Below are positions 32,576 to 43,770 of a stretch of 64,000 bases of DNA, piece after piece. The stretch spans positions 13,035,908 to 13,099,907 of the forward strand of contig CM036256.1 of NCBI GenBank assembly GCA_020698575.1, read 5' to 3'. Made by a program: the position numbers and the translations under genes. A model generated the notes under the pieces. It made no database searches and was not told the DNA's origin. It was given only the letters and a program-made list of their open reading frames with translations. The DNA is from Bostrychus sinensis. Taxonomy: Eukaryota > Chordata > Actinopteri > Gobiiformes > Eleotridae. The stretch's first letter is position 1; every line of letters starts with the position of its first letter.

Positions 32576-35040
32576 GTTTTGATAATGTGTATTTTTGTAC
32601 ATGGATATACCTTTCTTTCTTTGTTAAAAACCTGCCTAAGACTTTTGCACAGTGCAGTTTGTGTGTGAACCATTTGTAAAGCGTGGTTATTGCCAAAGTA
32701 TGAGAAAGTGGAGACTCTTTGTCAAAAGCGTGCAATGCGTTTCTGATGAGAAACTCAAATCAACGACAAAAGAGTACTCGAACTTTCGCTACGCGGCGCT
32801 AACAAGATTTTTTTGGCCTATATAGTATGTATTCATTGTTCATGTGTTCCTAAATGCACACCTCATCATTTTATTATAACTCAAAGAACAGTCATTTTAA
32901 AGTATTAATATTTATTGCCTCTAGTGTATAATAAGGTAGATTTCTGTACTACCTAAAAAGGTATAACATGTATTAATGCATTGTTGATGGGTGCAGAGAT
33001 TTCCTGATTCCTAATATTTATTTTCAAATCCTTTATGCTGGAAAATGTCTGAGTATATAGTATAGGATTTAGCCTGGCTAGCTAGCTCCTCCTACTTCCT
33101 TTTCGAAAACAGGAGAGTTTGGTTCCTCAGCCATAGTGAGCCATTTCCAATCAATCCATTTGTATCCAACCAATCACATCGGTTTATCTGCAGCGTGTCT
33201 TACAAATACAGAGGATAATCTCCTATCAGAAACAACCAATGTGGCACTGGCTTATACAAAGTGAATTTAATAACTTCTCTTGCCTGATTAACGGTGTTTA
33301 GTGCTTTCTTTCGTCAGTTGTTGATTCTGCTGAAGTTTGCGTTGTCATTCAGTCTGTTTTTTTTTTCTTCATCTTTTTGCCATTTTAACAACAGTAAAGT
33401 CCCTCTGACATCCGATGTAACAACCACATTCAAACAAACCAACTTTCTCTGCAAGTCTTTATACATCTGGCTTCTGCTACTGTCCGCGTTCAGAAAAAAC
33501 GGCAACAAGTCTTCATATGTTTGTTTTCTCTGACTGGTTACGCCGTCTGTGATTGTTCCGCTTCAGAAATGAAATTCAAACCATGAGGTACCAGACGAAC
33601 TTCTTTGTACAGAAAAGGAAAAGAGTTGGTGTGGCTGGCCAGGCTACAAAATGATCTGTGTGACAAGTGATTTGTGTATTGATTTGGCATAGGTTTTACA
33701 CCAGATTCCCTTTTTAACAAAACCCTCTCCATTTATCCAGGCTTGGGAGCGACACAAAGAGTACATTGGCTTGTTGACCCCTTGTGACAAAATTATGTAT
33801 TAATAATATTTCTAGTTTAACTCAAAGCTGGGGTCAGGCCAGGTTAGCAGCAACACCAAAGCTACCATTTTTAAACAGTGTGTCTTCTATTTTATTACCA
33901 GTGTTTCCATTCACTAAAAATTGGAGTTGCCAAGTGTCCAATAATTATATGTATTCTTAAGGTTTTTAAGTTATTTTTTTTTTATGTCGTTGCCTCACCA
34001 ACACGTCACTCAAAGACAAGATCCTCACATACATGGGGAAGTGCCTTTACATTCAATTTTGTGACATCTTTCTCACAGGCAACAGTTGGGATTTTTTTTT
34101 TTTTTGCCATATAAAAAGGGTGGTTGTGTTTAAATGAAAAACTGTCCCTAACATTGGCCAAATTATTGCATGTGTTTTGTCTTGACTCCTTAGTTGTGAG
34201 TCCATATGGGAGCATAGGAATAGGACTACACTTGTGTTTTATTTGCAGAGGACAAATAACAGATAACTGCATAGGGCTCGTTGATCTGAAAATAGTTGCC
34301 AACCGATGTGTGGCACTACGAACTTGTCTTATAGAGTAACAATTATAACTTCTTATGTGCAATTTGAGCTGTTGGGATACACCGCGCAGATCAACCTCAA
34401 AACAATCTAAGCCAATGGTTTGGAGTGATGCCTATAAATGTTGTTTCTTCTTTTTCTGTTTACTTATTTAAAAACAAATGAGTTATTTTGCGCTGAGTTT
34501 ACTGAAGAATATGTTTTTAAAAGACAAATAATGTGAATGTTTACAGTATATATGTTTTAGTTTTTTTCTGCTACTCTCTCCAAGAAATAATGACCTGTGG
34601 GCATTTTGATTAAGATAAAATAAAGCACAATAATTTTAACAGACTCTGAAGTGATTCAATGATTCTGCAACTTTTCAATCTGATTTACCGTCTCTAAAAA
34701 AGGCAAAAAGGTCTACACCAGTACGAAACTTTTTCCAGAATTGAAGCAGTGCGCAGATCTGTGATGTACAGAGCTGTAACTACTTGGAATAAACTGCTGC
34801 CTGCAATTAATGAAGCTTCTACTAAAGCTAGTTTAAAAAATGTATGCAAAATCAGTTTATCAATACTCTAAGTGTTATCAATAGTGCAGTGTATTGATTT
34901 TTGGTTGTGATTTGTAACATGTTTTCAAATGTTATATATCAGTGACTATGAAGACTATGAATTTCTGTATGGATCCATTTTTATAAAAAAACCAAGGAAG
35001 AGTTTAATTTAGTGACAGCTAATGGGTATCCAAACAAACA
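32576..35040. other. rgs20-tcea1 intergenic region, no gene seen
   Basis: AT-rich with no supported coding frame. It may include the distal rgs20 3'UTR, since an AATAAA lies near 34619. Open frames of 60-118 codons at 33294-34362 overlap on both strands and have no recognisable features. Confidence 0.4.
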
Positions 35041-35044
35041 AACC

Positions 35045-35110
35045 CTGTCTACACCAGGACTAAACCAGAGCTAAAAACTAACTAAGCCAGGCCTAAACCA
35101 AGGCTAAGCA
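35045..35110 (+). repeat. 11-bp minisatellite outlier
   Basis: CTACACCAGGACTAAACCAG and following AAGCCAGGCCTAAACCAAGG are units of the same family as 15296-16012. Confidence 0.6.
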
Positions 35111-35394
35111 ATAGTCTAAACTTCAAATTTAAGCCCCATCCAGACCACAAAAACATTAATAAAACTTGACTCGATCTGTTAATAACTTTTGAGTACCACC
35201 TGGAGATCCCCACGTGTCGCCAGTGGTACAAACAATAACTTTACTACTTTGTATAGTTTCTACTTTTCCCTTGGACTGTTCAGGAGTCGCTAGAGTGAAA
35301 ACATCTGCCTCAGTTTAGTCCAGTCCTCTGCATCCTCTTCTTGTACACTTACTATTGAATTTCAAAGTGCTTAGTGCCTTTTGTCTCCCACCAG

Positions 35395-36501
35395 CAGGGG
35401 TGGACTGATAATCTGGCATATCAGGCAAAATCCCGGTGGCCTGACGGCTCGGTAGCCTGACGGTCCACCCTTTTTTTTTTTTTTTTTTCTTTTTTTTCAT
35501 TTTCTTATTTTAAGTTAGGGCGCACTCCCGCTAGGGCCATTCGAACCGTGCTGTGCCCAGGTACGATTGGGGAGGGGTCTGAGTCCCCCGCCGGCCCGCG
35601 CTCTCACCGCACAAACGATCTGTGCTGCAGCCCGGTTACGTCGTCAGCTCTGAGGGCGACAGACTGCTACGTCATCGTGGTGCGCGGTTTGTTTACAAGT
35701 CGAGCGAGCCGCTAACACTTTTAAAACCGGTGTAATGGAAAACGTGAGACCAGCATGAAGTATCTCTGCTATTTTGATTCTGCTTTGAGTCTCGTTCATG
35801 AGAGGCGGCCTTCTGTCACAGGTTTGGGAGTAAACCACAGACGAGGAGCAGCGAAGCCACCGCAGACGATGAGAGAGGATTCAAAACTACTGCCGCTGTC
35901 TGTTCTCTTCTTCCTAAAGGTGAGCGCAAGGGAGTGGCGTTGCTGCGAGTGTTGGTAATGGAGTTTATTCTCTTTTTACTGAGAGAAGAACAGTTGCGTA
36001 CATGACAGGCATGCACCTCGTCCAACCGTGCCAAAATCCTGAAGCGTACCGCGCCTGGGCGCGGTTCGGAGCCCTCACATAAGGCAACCGTGCCGTGCTT
36101 TAGGGACGTTTCGGACTCCCGCCAGTTTCCATTGTGTTGAGCATGGAAAAATTGAGAAATCAAAGCGGAAAGGGAGTGCGAGAAAAGAAGTTAAAGAATC
36201 TCACAGCAGACGCTGCAAAATGTGCCAAAATCACAGACTTATTCAGTGGAGGGGCTGCTGTAGCCCCCACGTCCTCTATGACGGCGCAGGTTGAAGGTAA
36301 AGCCAGCAGCAGCAGCGGACAGGGAGAGGAGCAGCCAGGGATTTTTGAAAGGGAACCCGAGGGACAGAGTGAGCGGGGAAGTGTAGCACAGCAGGTAAGC
36401 AGCCAGGGAGGACATACATAAATTAGTAGTCGGTTGTGCTCCGGTAATTATGAGTGGCCTGTCTAAATGCCTGGCCGTTTTTTTGTCCCAGTCCAGCCCT
36501 G
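35395..36501 (+). mobile_element. hAT transposon derivative with intact ends
   Basis: Starts CAGGGGTGGACTG and ends CAGTCCAGCCCTG, inverted repeats with one mismatch. The target duplication CCCACCAG is exact at 35387-35394 and 36502-36509. The 1107-bp interior is CpG-rich, with a poly-T near 35472-35489. It keeps only the N-terminal part of a transposase frame, so it is an internally deleted, non-autonomous copy. Confidence 0.9.
36143..36421 (+). pseudogene. hAT transposase N-terminal fragment
   Basis: MEKLRNQSGKGVREKKLKNL opens a basic, low-complexity N-terminus followed by KITDLFSGGAA, the short basic-plus-KITDFF type leader of vertebrate hAT transposases. No zinc finger, RNase H-like core or dimerisation domain follows. 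A GTAAGC donor at 36395 may mark the original exon end. Confidence 0.5.
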
Positions 36502-36953
36502 CCCACCAGACAGGTTGTGAGATTGATCCTCAGGCCGGCCATCATGCAAACTCTCTGGGTGGGGTCAGCATGTCCTCCCCGTGTTACTGTGGGCTCTCTC
36601 CGGCTTCCTCCCACCATCTAAAGATATGAATGTGTTGAATTGTTGACTCCAAATCACCCCTAGTGGATGAATGTGAGAGTGAATGATTGTCTGTGTGTGT
36701 TTCTGTGACAGCCCTGTGACTAACTGGCCACTGTCCAGGGTGTACCCCGCCTAAGGCCCAAAGTTACTGGGATAGGCTCCAGTACTCGCAGCTCTTAATG
36801 GGAATGAGTGAAAGAAGATGAATTTATGAATGTTTAAGTATAGCAAAATAATTGAAATGAGGCGATTATTTTCTTCTAGGAATAATATAATAGTTAATGA
36901 TTGTTAAATACTGTACTGCATTTAAACAGCTTATGGTTTATAGCAGTGTTTCC

Positions 36954-37412
36954 CAACCAGGGGTACAGGGCCCCTTAGGGGATACTTGGAATTATTGCAT
37001 TATTTATTTCCAAGAAAAAAAACATTTGCTATCTATTTATATTGAACTCAAATCTATGAAAGACAAGCTTAAGTGGTTCACTGATAAACTGCAAAAGCTT
37101 ATTAGAATATTATAATTTGTTATTGTTTTTTTTTTTAAGATTTAATAGCTTGTTTCAAAGGGGAGTTATTGAAATTGTTATTTTTTCTTAGTAGTAAAAT
37201 GTACAAGTTTATTATTTTTTTATTTGAACATTAAATATATATAGTAAAATAAAAGTAAGGAGTTTAATTTGAGTTATAAAATGTCTTTGTACTAATAAAT
37301 ATTTTTTTTATTACAATTTTAAAGAAATATCAACACATATGAGTAAAGAGGGTACTCCTAATATGACAAAAACCCCAGGGGTACGCAAGACAAAAAAGGT
37401 TGGGAACCACTG
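36954..37412. mobile_element. hAT MITE, TIR CAGTGTTTCCCAACC, copy 3
   Basis: Left end CAGTGTTTCCCAACCAGGGG, right end GGTTGGGAACCACTG. Flanks GTTTATAG and CTTTAGAT match weakly, so this copy is older or its duplication has decayed. The interior is AT-rich. Confidence 0.8.
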
Positions 37413-37886
37413 CTTTAGATGCTGGTCTGAAGACAAAACAAATCCTTTTTTATTTTAATTTGTAAAATTATAGTGTACGATTCAAACTGCACTTGTGCCA
37501 CACTTTGAGAACTACTGTACCTTTTTACAAATACGGCAAAATAATAATGTTTTTGTGTGCACAAAAGCAAACGTATTGCAAAGGTCTCACCACATCTGAT
37601 TAACAAAGAGAGCCTGCACCTGGCAATTAATAAAACCTTGAGAACCGGGGCAACGATTGTGTGTCTGAGCTTCAGCCGATCCCACTATCCTCTGCCCAGC
37701 CTGGGTTAATATGCATACATCTGCATTCACTTTGATGTGTTAAATATCTCACCAATAGTAAATGCACCTATACTTCCCCTGCACTCAAACAGCAACTCAT
37801 TTTATCTTCTTAGATCATTAAATGCATCAATATAAAGCTAAAGATTCACAGCACTGGAGGAGACCGTTTAATCAAATGGATTACAC

Positions 37887-37892
37887 TTTATT
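37887..37892 (-). terminator. tcea1 polyadenylation signal
   Basis: AATAAA on the minus strand, about 360 bp below the tcea1 stop codon. It is the first canonical signal after the gene. Confidence 0.55.
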
Positions 37893-38250
37893 GGGAAATT
37901 AAATAAACAAATGTAATGTTGTGAGGGGAAAGCAAAACAACATTGTCAATGTGTTAAAACTACTTATAAAAATGCAGATAAAAGAGTATGAGACAAATGG
38001 CATATATATATGACAGTGAAGAACAACTAATAACAATAGTAAAAGATCTCAGGAGTTCGGGGCAATGACACTCATCTTACTTCTATGAACAGCGTAATAA
38101 CAATTCAAGCAGTAACCGCAGTGGCGTCTTTAAACGTTTGCGTGTGTGTACCATGTACCACAGAATACAAAGATCCGATAAAGACTTGAAGACAAAACCT
38201 GGTCCAGGAGTTTTGCTACTTGTCGGAGTGCCATAAAGATGTTCGCACAT

Positions 38251-41200
38251 TCAGCAGAACTACAAGGACAAACAGGGAGAAGGATGTTTACGCTTAGCAA
38301 ACACCACATCAGCAGTAAATCGTTACGAAAAGGGTTATGACGACACTTCAAATTGTTGTATAACAGATTAATACCATTATTCAGTTCATATCACAAGGAA
38401 CTAAGAATAAACATACCTTCCATCGATTTCCGCACTGATTGCAGAAAACAAATGTGGTCATAGGTTCATCAGCGCTGCGGGTTTGAACCTGGGAATTTAA
38501 ACACAAATGCAGTGTTTTACTTGTACAAATAAGTTTGAAAAAACTGTGAAACTAAATGCATCTTTGGTGGAAAGAAGAAAGTATAGAATCAATATAATAT
38601 CAAAGAGTTAATTGCCCAATAAACAGGTTTGTCAAAAAAAAGCTGTATTTCCTATCTATAATATTGTTTAACATCTCCACAAGCAATACCAACGCACACC
38701 AGACCAGTGACATCAGTGCCTTTGTGCAGTGCCAAAAGCCACTTTAGATCATATTTAGGACAATATGTGGAAGTGAAAGACTATCATTATACATGACAAA
38801 ACACACACAAAAATTAGGCAATCATCACAGCTTGAATCCAAACAAGTCAAAGACTTCCTAGAATTAAAAAGCTTTGTACATAAAACACTCCCAGACTGAA
38901 TAAATGAATAGAAAGCACAGACAGTAGTTATTTACCTGTGTGTAGGTACAGCTCTTGCCCTTGCATTTGCCACAAGTGAAAAGATCTGTCTGGGTGCCTC
39001 CTGTGGTGGCCATCTGGTGGTCCCTCACAGCCTCTTTGGTCAGATTCTTCCTCATCTCCTTCAGCTCATCACTGGCCATTTCCTAAATGTACACAAACTA
39101 TGTTTAGGTAAGGTAAGGTTTATATTTCTAGAATGATGAGAAACAAATATTTCTTCCTTGTTCTGGACAAATATTCAGGGTCAGTGTTTATCCATCAAAT
39201 ACTGCAAAACTGAGCTAGTGTGGGGAACTGACTGACTGACTGCCAAATCCATGTGCCATTATTTTTAACACTCATTTTAATATTTGTACAAACATATTCA
39301 TAACATCCACACACTTCTGGCATCTAAAAATGCCTTTTCTATCACTAGTTTACTTTGCTCCCTTGTCAAGATGAATGGGAAAACCTTTTGTAATCAAAAT
39401 GCAAGCACAGTTTTATTACATAATTGGTCAGAAAGAGTCTATTGTCTATTGCTGGGTTTCAGATGATGTCACAAAAATCTATAGGCCTGTAGGGTTTAAC
39501 TGAGAGGGGGACTGGCTGTCTGAATGTCTATTATTTATATGCATATTTTTAGGTGTGGTAGGATATCTATACAGCGAGATCATGGACATTGTCACTAATA
39601 TAAATGATCAGTTTCAAAATGTATTTATTTATTATTTGTGGGGTGGGGGTTATAATTTACATAAGAATACTGGCTCCTGACCCCCATCTGAGAGTGAGAC
39701 ATCTTCACTAGAATGTGAAGACAACCCATACTTGTTATTAAACAGTAGCAGCATACCTCAGCAGTCATTTTTGCCATCCGCTCGGGTGTTACACTTCCAC
39801 ATAATACAGTCCTCCTTAAATTAGGGTTTTTCATGTCCTTCAGATTAGAGATCCGGCTCCGCACTCGGTTCTTGTATTTCATGTCTGTGTTCTTAAACTC
39901 TTGGTAGATGCGTAATGGCATGTAAAGGAATTAACTTCAATGTATTATGTTGAGTGCAGCATCATACATAGCACAACTAAGTGTTGTGGCTTAAATTAGT
40001 TCAGCTTGGCAGTTCCTTACTGCCCCAACTTTCCACATTTGACTCAGACTGACACAAACTGTAACTGGAGTTTTTGGCTTTACATCAATAAATTGAAACC
40101 TCTGTCCTACCACATGAAAAACAGGGACACTAATAACTTTACTAAGTTCAGCATTTTTTAATGAAAAGGATATATTCTTCGATCTGAGCTCCAAGTTCAT
40201 CACAATCAGCACCAATAGCGATGTAATCCTCTTTAGCAAAAAGAGAGTTAAGTTAAAACCACATATAGAAAAAAACAAACAAACAAAGGCGCTTTTTGCT
40301 GCTATTGTTTTTTTTTTTTTTGTACAATTACCTCCAGTTTGCAGAGCATTGGACAGCATTTCCCTGCATTTGAGCCGAACAGAGTCCGAGGTGCTGGGGG
40401 CTCGAGGAAAGGTGTTGATTAATGTGTTTGGTGCGACTTCAACGGGCTCACTCTTGCTGCTTGAATTACTGCTGGAGCTGCTGTAAAAACACAGACATGG
40501 GTAAAATATTACATAAAAATGTATAAATAGAAAAACATACAAAAAAAAAAACAAAACTGTTGCGTACTGTCATTAACTAAAAAACTTGCAATGTTATTAA
40601 CTTTTGTCACACAATTTTATTTAAAGCTCTAATTGGACAAGTATTTGGAAAATTTTAATCTGAATCTGTGTCACATTGAATCTTTACATTTACAAAAGAA
40701 TATGTTTTCTATTGCTATTATGACAAAACAATCTGGAGCTTCACAAATAATTATTTTCACCTTTCTTCTTTTGCTTCGGGGCTTCCCTGTGATGGAGAAG
40801 CCGAGGCTGACGACTCTTTTCTTTTCTCATCTGAAGCTTTTTCACCAGCTCCTGGTTCATCTGGAATGCAAAAAAACTAAATTAAAAGAGTGAAATAAAC
40901 AATCTGGGTCAATACATAGAAATCAAGAATGTTTTGTTTAAAAAATGTATTTAAGGCAGAGATGAATGCACAAATCTTTAGATTAAAGTATGTGATACAC
41001 CACTTAAGACATGCTGTAAAATTAATATTTACCCAAAAGCTTCTTCCATGACTTGATTAAAGATTTAGCTAGAGATGTCACCTCATCATCAGTGCTCTGC
41101 TTTCGAATGGCATTAACAGACATCCCAATTCTGGTGGACTGTAGAGAGACATTGTATCAACACGTCACATCAAATGTACTTCACATCAGTATTATACTTA

Positions 41201-42433
41201 GAGTAACAGTAAGAGTACAAATGAATACCTTAAGAAGCTCCAAAGTCATGGGGACAGAGCGGAGCTCTTTCAGGAGGTCTAAGGCCCCGGCCTGCAGAGA
41301 AAAGCATGAATCATTAGTGGGTTGTTATAAAGATTTTAATCTTCTGCTTTTCGTCTGCCAAATTAATCAGGAGATAATAAATACAATACATAAACCAATC
41401 AAAGCAACAATATGTAATAATAAAAAACTTGGAAGTAAAACGGTACAGTGTTTTTCAAAAAACTTGAATGACTAATGGCTTAAATTATGTCTTGGATGAG
41501 ACGTCTTCAGCTATACAATCAATGCCCTGATTTTAAACCTTTTTAATAAAGGCTAAAATAAATGTAAATAGAGCTGGTTACCATTTAATCCAAATGTCCT
41601 AAATTACATATACGTTAATTATCTAGCCTGTGGCTGGCAGATAGCTACAGAAATCAACTGGGACCTCTTCAGTCTCAGAGCATCATCGGAAAGTCTCCAC
41701 GGGCTTCCTTTTCCGAAACTTCACTACAGCTGAGCTGCATTGTATACAGCTAAACACTTACACACTGAACGCCACAAACTGTTTGTGAGTGATCTGGCCC
41801 AACAATTTTATTTGCTTGAAAGTATAGCAACATAGCTCCTCCTTTCAAATCAGTGGCGTTTGTGTAGCGGCAGCATTGTTATTGTCGGTGTACAGTAAGT
41901 GCGGCTAACAGTGCACACGGCTAACATCCATTCATAACACGACCAACACGGGCATAACGTTACTATGTTACAGATTATGCACCTATAACTTTAAAAAAGT
42001 ATTGATGAAAAAAATGTCCGTATCGCGTTGTTCAAAGTGACATCATTATAATGATGCTGTTACGAAACAAGGTAAGTTAGCTTTAAGGCTAAGCTCACCG
42101 TTAACATCAACACAACTAGAAGCTAGCGTGTTGCTACCCAAATATCAACAGTGGTCTCTGCTGCAGGTATGTTAGTCCTAGAAATAAATGTTAAGCGTGT
42201 TAGTATTTAACAGCTAAAAGTCCACTTCTGTTGTGTTACTATCATTGACCCGGTTGTGGAAGCTAATATCCAGGTCTACAGCCTGTCGTTAGCCCCACAT
42301 CGCCTCGGCTTGAGCGGCTAGCGGCAGGTAGAGCATTCATTCTTCCCAGCAGTCTTACCCCGTTTTTCTTCTGCGCCATTTTATCGATTTTCTTCGCGAT
42401 TCTTATGATCTCCTCCTCCTCCCTTTTACCCAT
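38251..42433 (-). CDS. tcea1: Transcription elongation factor A protein 1 (TFIIS)
   Basis: Nuclear elongation factor that inserts an acidic hairpin into RNA polymerase II and stimulates cleavage of backtracked transcripts. Ten minus-strand coding exons: 42433-42359, 41291-41229, 41138-41033, 40860-40761, 40480-40332, 40230-40174, 39911-39757, 39082-38936, 38488-38417 and 38259-38251; 310 codons plus stop (the human protein is 301). Domain I (residues 1-80): MGKREEEEIIRIAKKIDKM to STRIGMSVNAIRKQS and SLIKSWKKLL. A Ser/Lys-rich linker follows. Central Pol II-binding domain: PSTSDSVRLKCREML to NTDMKYKNRVRSRISNLKD. C-terminal zinc ribbon: FTCGKCKGKSCTYTQ and TTFVFCNQCGNRWKFC with four zinc cysteines and the RSADEPMTTF hairpin carrying the catalytic Asp-Glu. 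Exons 6 and 7 are separated by an AT-AC intron. All phases close. The promoter is GC-rich at 42434-42660. Confidence 0.96.
39912..40173 (-). other. U12-type AT-AC intron in tcea1
   Basis: No GT-AG pair can join these exons. On the minus strand, exon 6 ends GAAGAAT and is followed by ATATCCTTTT, an exact minor-spliceosome AT-AC donor. The intron ends TTCCTTTACATGCCATTAC before GCATCTACCAAGAG. TTCCTTTAC fits the U12 branch consensus TTCCTTAAC with one mismatch, about a dozen bases from the 3' end. Joining gives codon TGC and the protein ...QIEE-C-IYQEF, in frame with the family. Confidence 0.88.
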
Positions 42434-42660
42434 GTTTGCGAGTGTGCTGTTAGCTAAAAAAAAGGACGAAATAGAAAGAAAATTAGCGACAAAAAACCAC
42501 GCCACAACAGCGGAATCGGCGGCGGCTGCTTGGCGGACCGGGACCGCACACTGACCCCCGGCTGTGTGCAGCAGACCCGGCGAGAGGAGCCCCGAGGAGC
42601 AGGAGCCCAGGGAGGGTAGTGGAAACAGAGCAACGGATTTCTCCACAAAACAGGTAAGTA
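42434..42660. promoter_or_regulatory. GC-rich tcea1 promoter, possibly bidirectional
   Basis: Sequence directly upstream of the tcea1 ATG is CpG-rich with no TATA box (CGGAATCGGCGGCGGCTGCT, GGCGGACCGGGACCG), the usual housekeeping promoter type. On the plus strand a perfect splice donor, CAG-GTAAGT, lies at 42651-42659, compatible with a divergent transcript. Confidence 0.5.
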
Positions 42661-42891
42661 ACGCTGCTTGTAAAGTGTAAAATATACTTCTCAAAGTCGC
42701 CCATTTAGGTTTGCTAACGTTATGTGATGATAGTGTTGTTTTCTTGTGTAGTTTTTGCATTGGCAGACAACAGAGTGACAATAATAAAACTCTCTCAGGT
42801 CGTCAGGTGGCGCCACATTGCCAGTCAGCTGCTCGCCTGCTTTCTCAGGTGAGTACTGATGGTAAGTAGCCTACACGTTAACAGTAGTGGA

Positions 42892-43770
42892 CAGTTTACG
42901 TGAGTAAAGTTTGAATGTTTTTTTTTTTTTTTTACTCAGTTGTGTTTCTTTACTTAAATAAAAGTAAAGATAAATGTGCAAAAATGTGCTCAAGTAAAAG
43001 TATCACCCTAGGTAAAATCATAAAAGTAGTCTACTAACTTTTAAATGTACTTGTGAGTAAAAAAGTAAAAGACTCAGCACAGACTCAACAACTCATTAAT
43101 GTGTTAAATATGAGGGATTGTGCTGATCCAGATGAAATGAACAAACTGGCGCAGTAGAAGAGACTGAATCTGTCACTGAGGTTTTTTGTCTTTATTATTC
43201 TGATGTTTCTAATGCAGTACTACTTTACTACATCTTTAATATTTAAGTACTGTGTGTCTACAATGAGGGCACAACAAAACACATGATTTTAAACCAAAAC
43301 TCTAAATACTTTGTACTTCAAACCAACTCATAAATGTAGTGGACTAAAAAGTACAGATACTTGCTCTAAAATGTAGTGAAGTAAAAGTAAAAGTACCCCT
43401 TGTAAAATTTACCCAAGTAAAGTAGAGATACATGAAAACTGTACTTAAGTAAAGTAACAACGTACTTTTACTTCATTACATTCCAACACTGCTTTTACTT
43501 GAGTTAAAGTTTAAATTGTTAAGGAGTTAAAAAGTATTTTTTTTATCAATGATCAAAAGGTCTAGGGTTTGGAACTCGGGGAAGGAGATTTTGCAACAAC
43601 ATTCAAATCTACTTTCTGTCTAAGTTAATTTTATATGCAATACTTTTTTACTTTTACTGAAGTAAAATTTTTGTTAAGTAGGCTCCTTTAACTTCTACTT
43701 GAGTAATATTATTTCTGAAGTAACAGTACTTTTACTTGAGTACAGATTTTAAGTACTTCATCCACCACTG
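42892..43770. mobile_element. hAT-like non-autonomous element rich in AAGTAAAAGTAC motifs
   Basis: Starts CAGTAGTGGACA and ends TCATCCACCACTG, inverted ends with small differences. The interior has many copies of TACTTTTACTT/AAGTAAAAGTAC-type words in both orientations, able to fold. Flanks CACGTTAA and CACATAAT agree only in part. Similar internal sequence is seen at 22110-22180, 29270-29310 and 30235-30420. Confidence 0.6.

Larger units (their letters stand above)
35366..36830 (+). repeat. SINE family 1 copy split by a hAT element
   Basis: The tRNA-like head lies at 35366-35394 (AGTGCTTAGTGCCTTTTGTC, then TCCCACCAG). The rest resumes at 36510: GGTTGTGAGATTGATCCTCA, CATGTCCTCCCCGTGTTACT, CCGGCTTCCTCCCACCATCT, GTGAATGATTGTCTGTGTG, CCAGGGTGTACCCCGCCTAA and GGGATAGGCTCCAGTAC. 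Removing 35395-36501 and one target copy restores the normal SINE order. Confidence 0.78.

Noticed and set aside
40633..40893. 86-codon plus-strand frame across tcea1 exon 4
   Set aside because: Antisense to a verified exon and with no motif of its own.
42263..42781. 172-codon frame over the tcea1 first exon
   Set aside because: It only shares the TCEA1 exon 1 peptide in frame; the rest is intron and promoter read-through.
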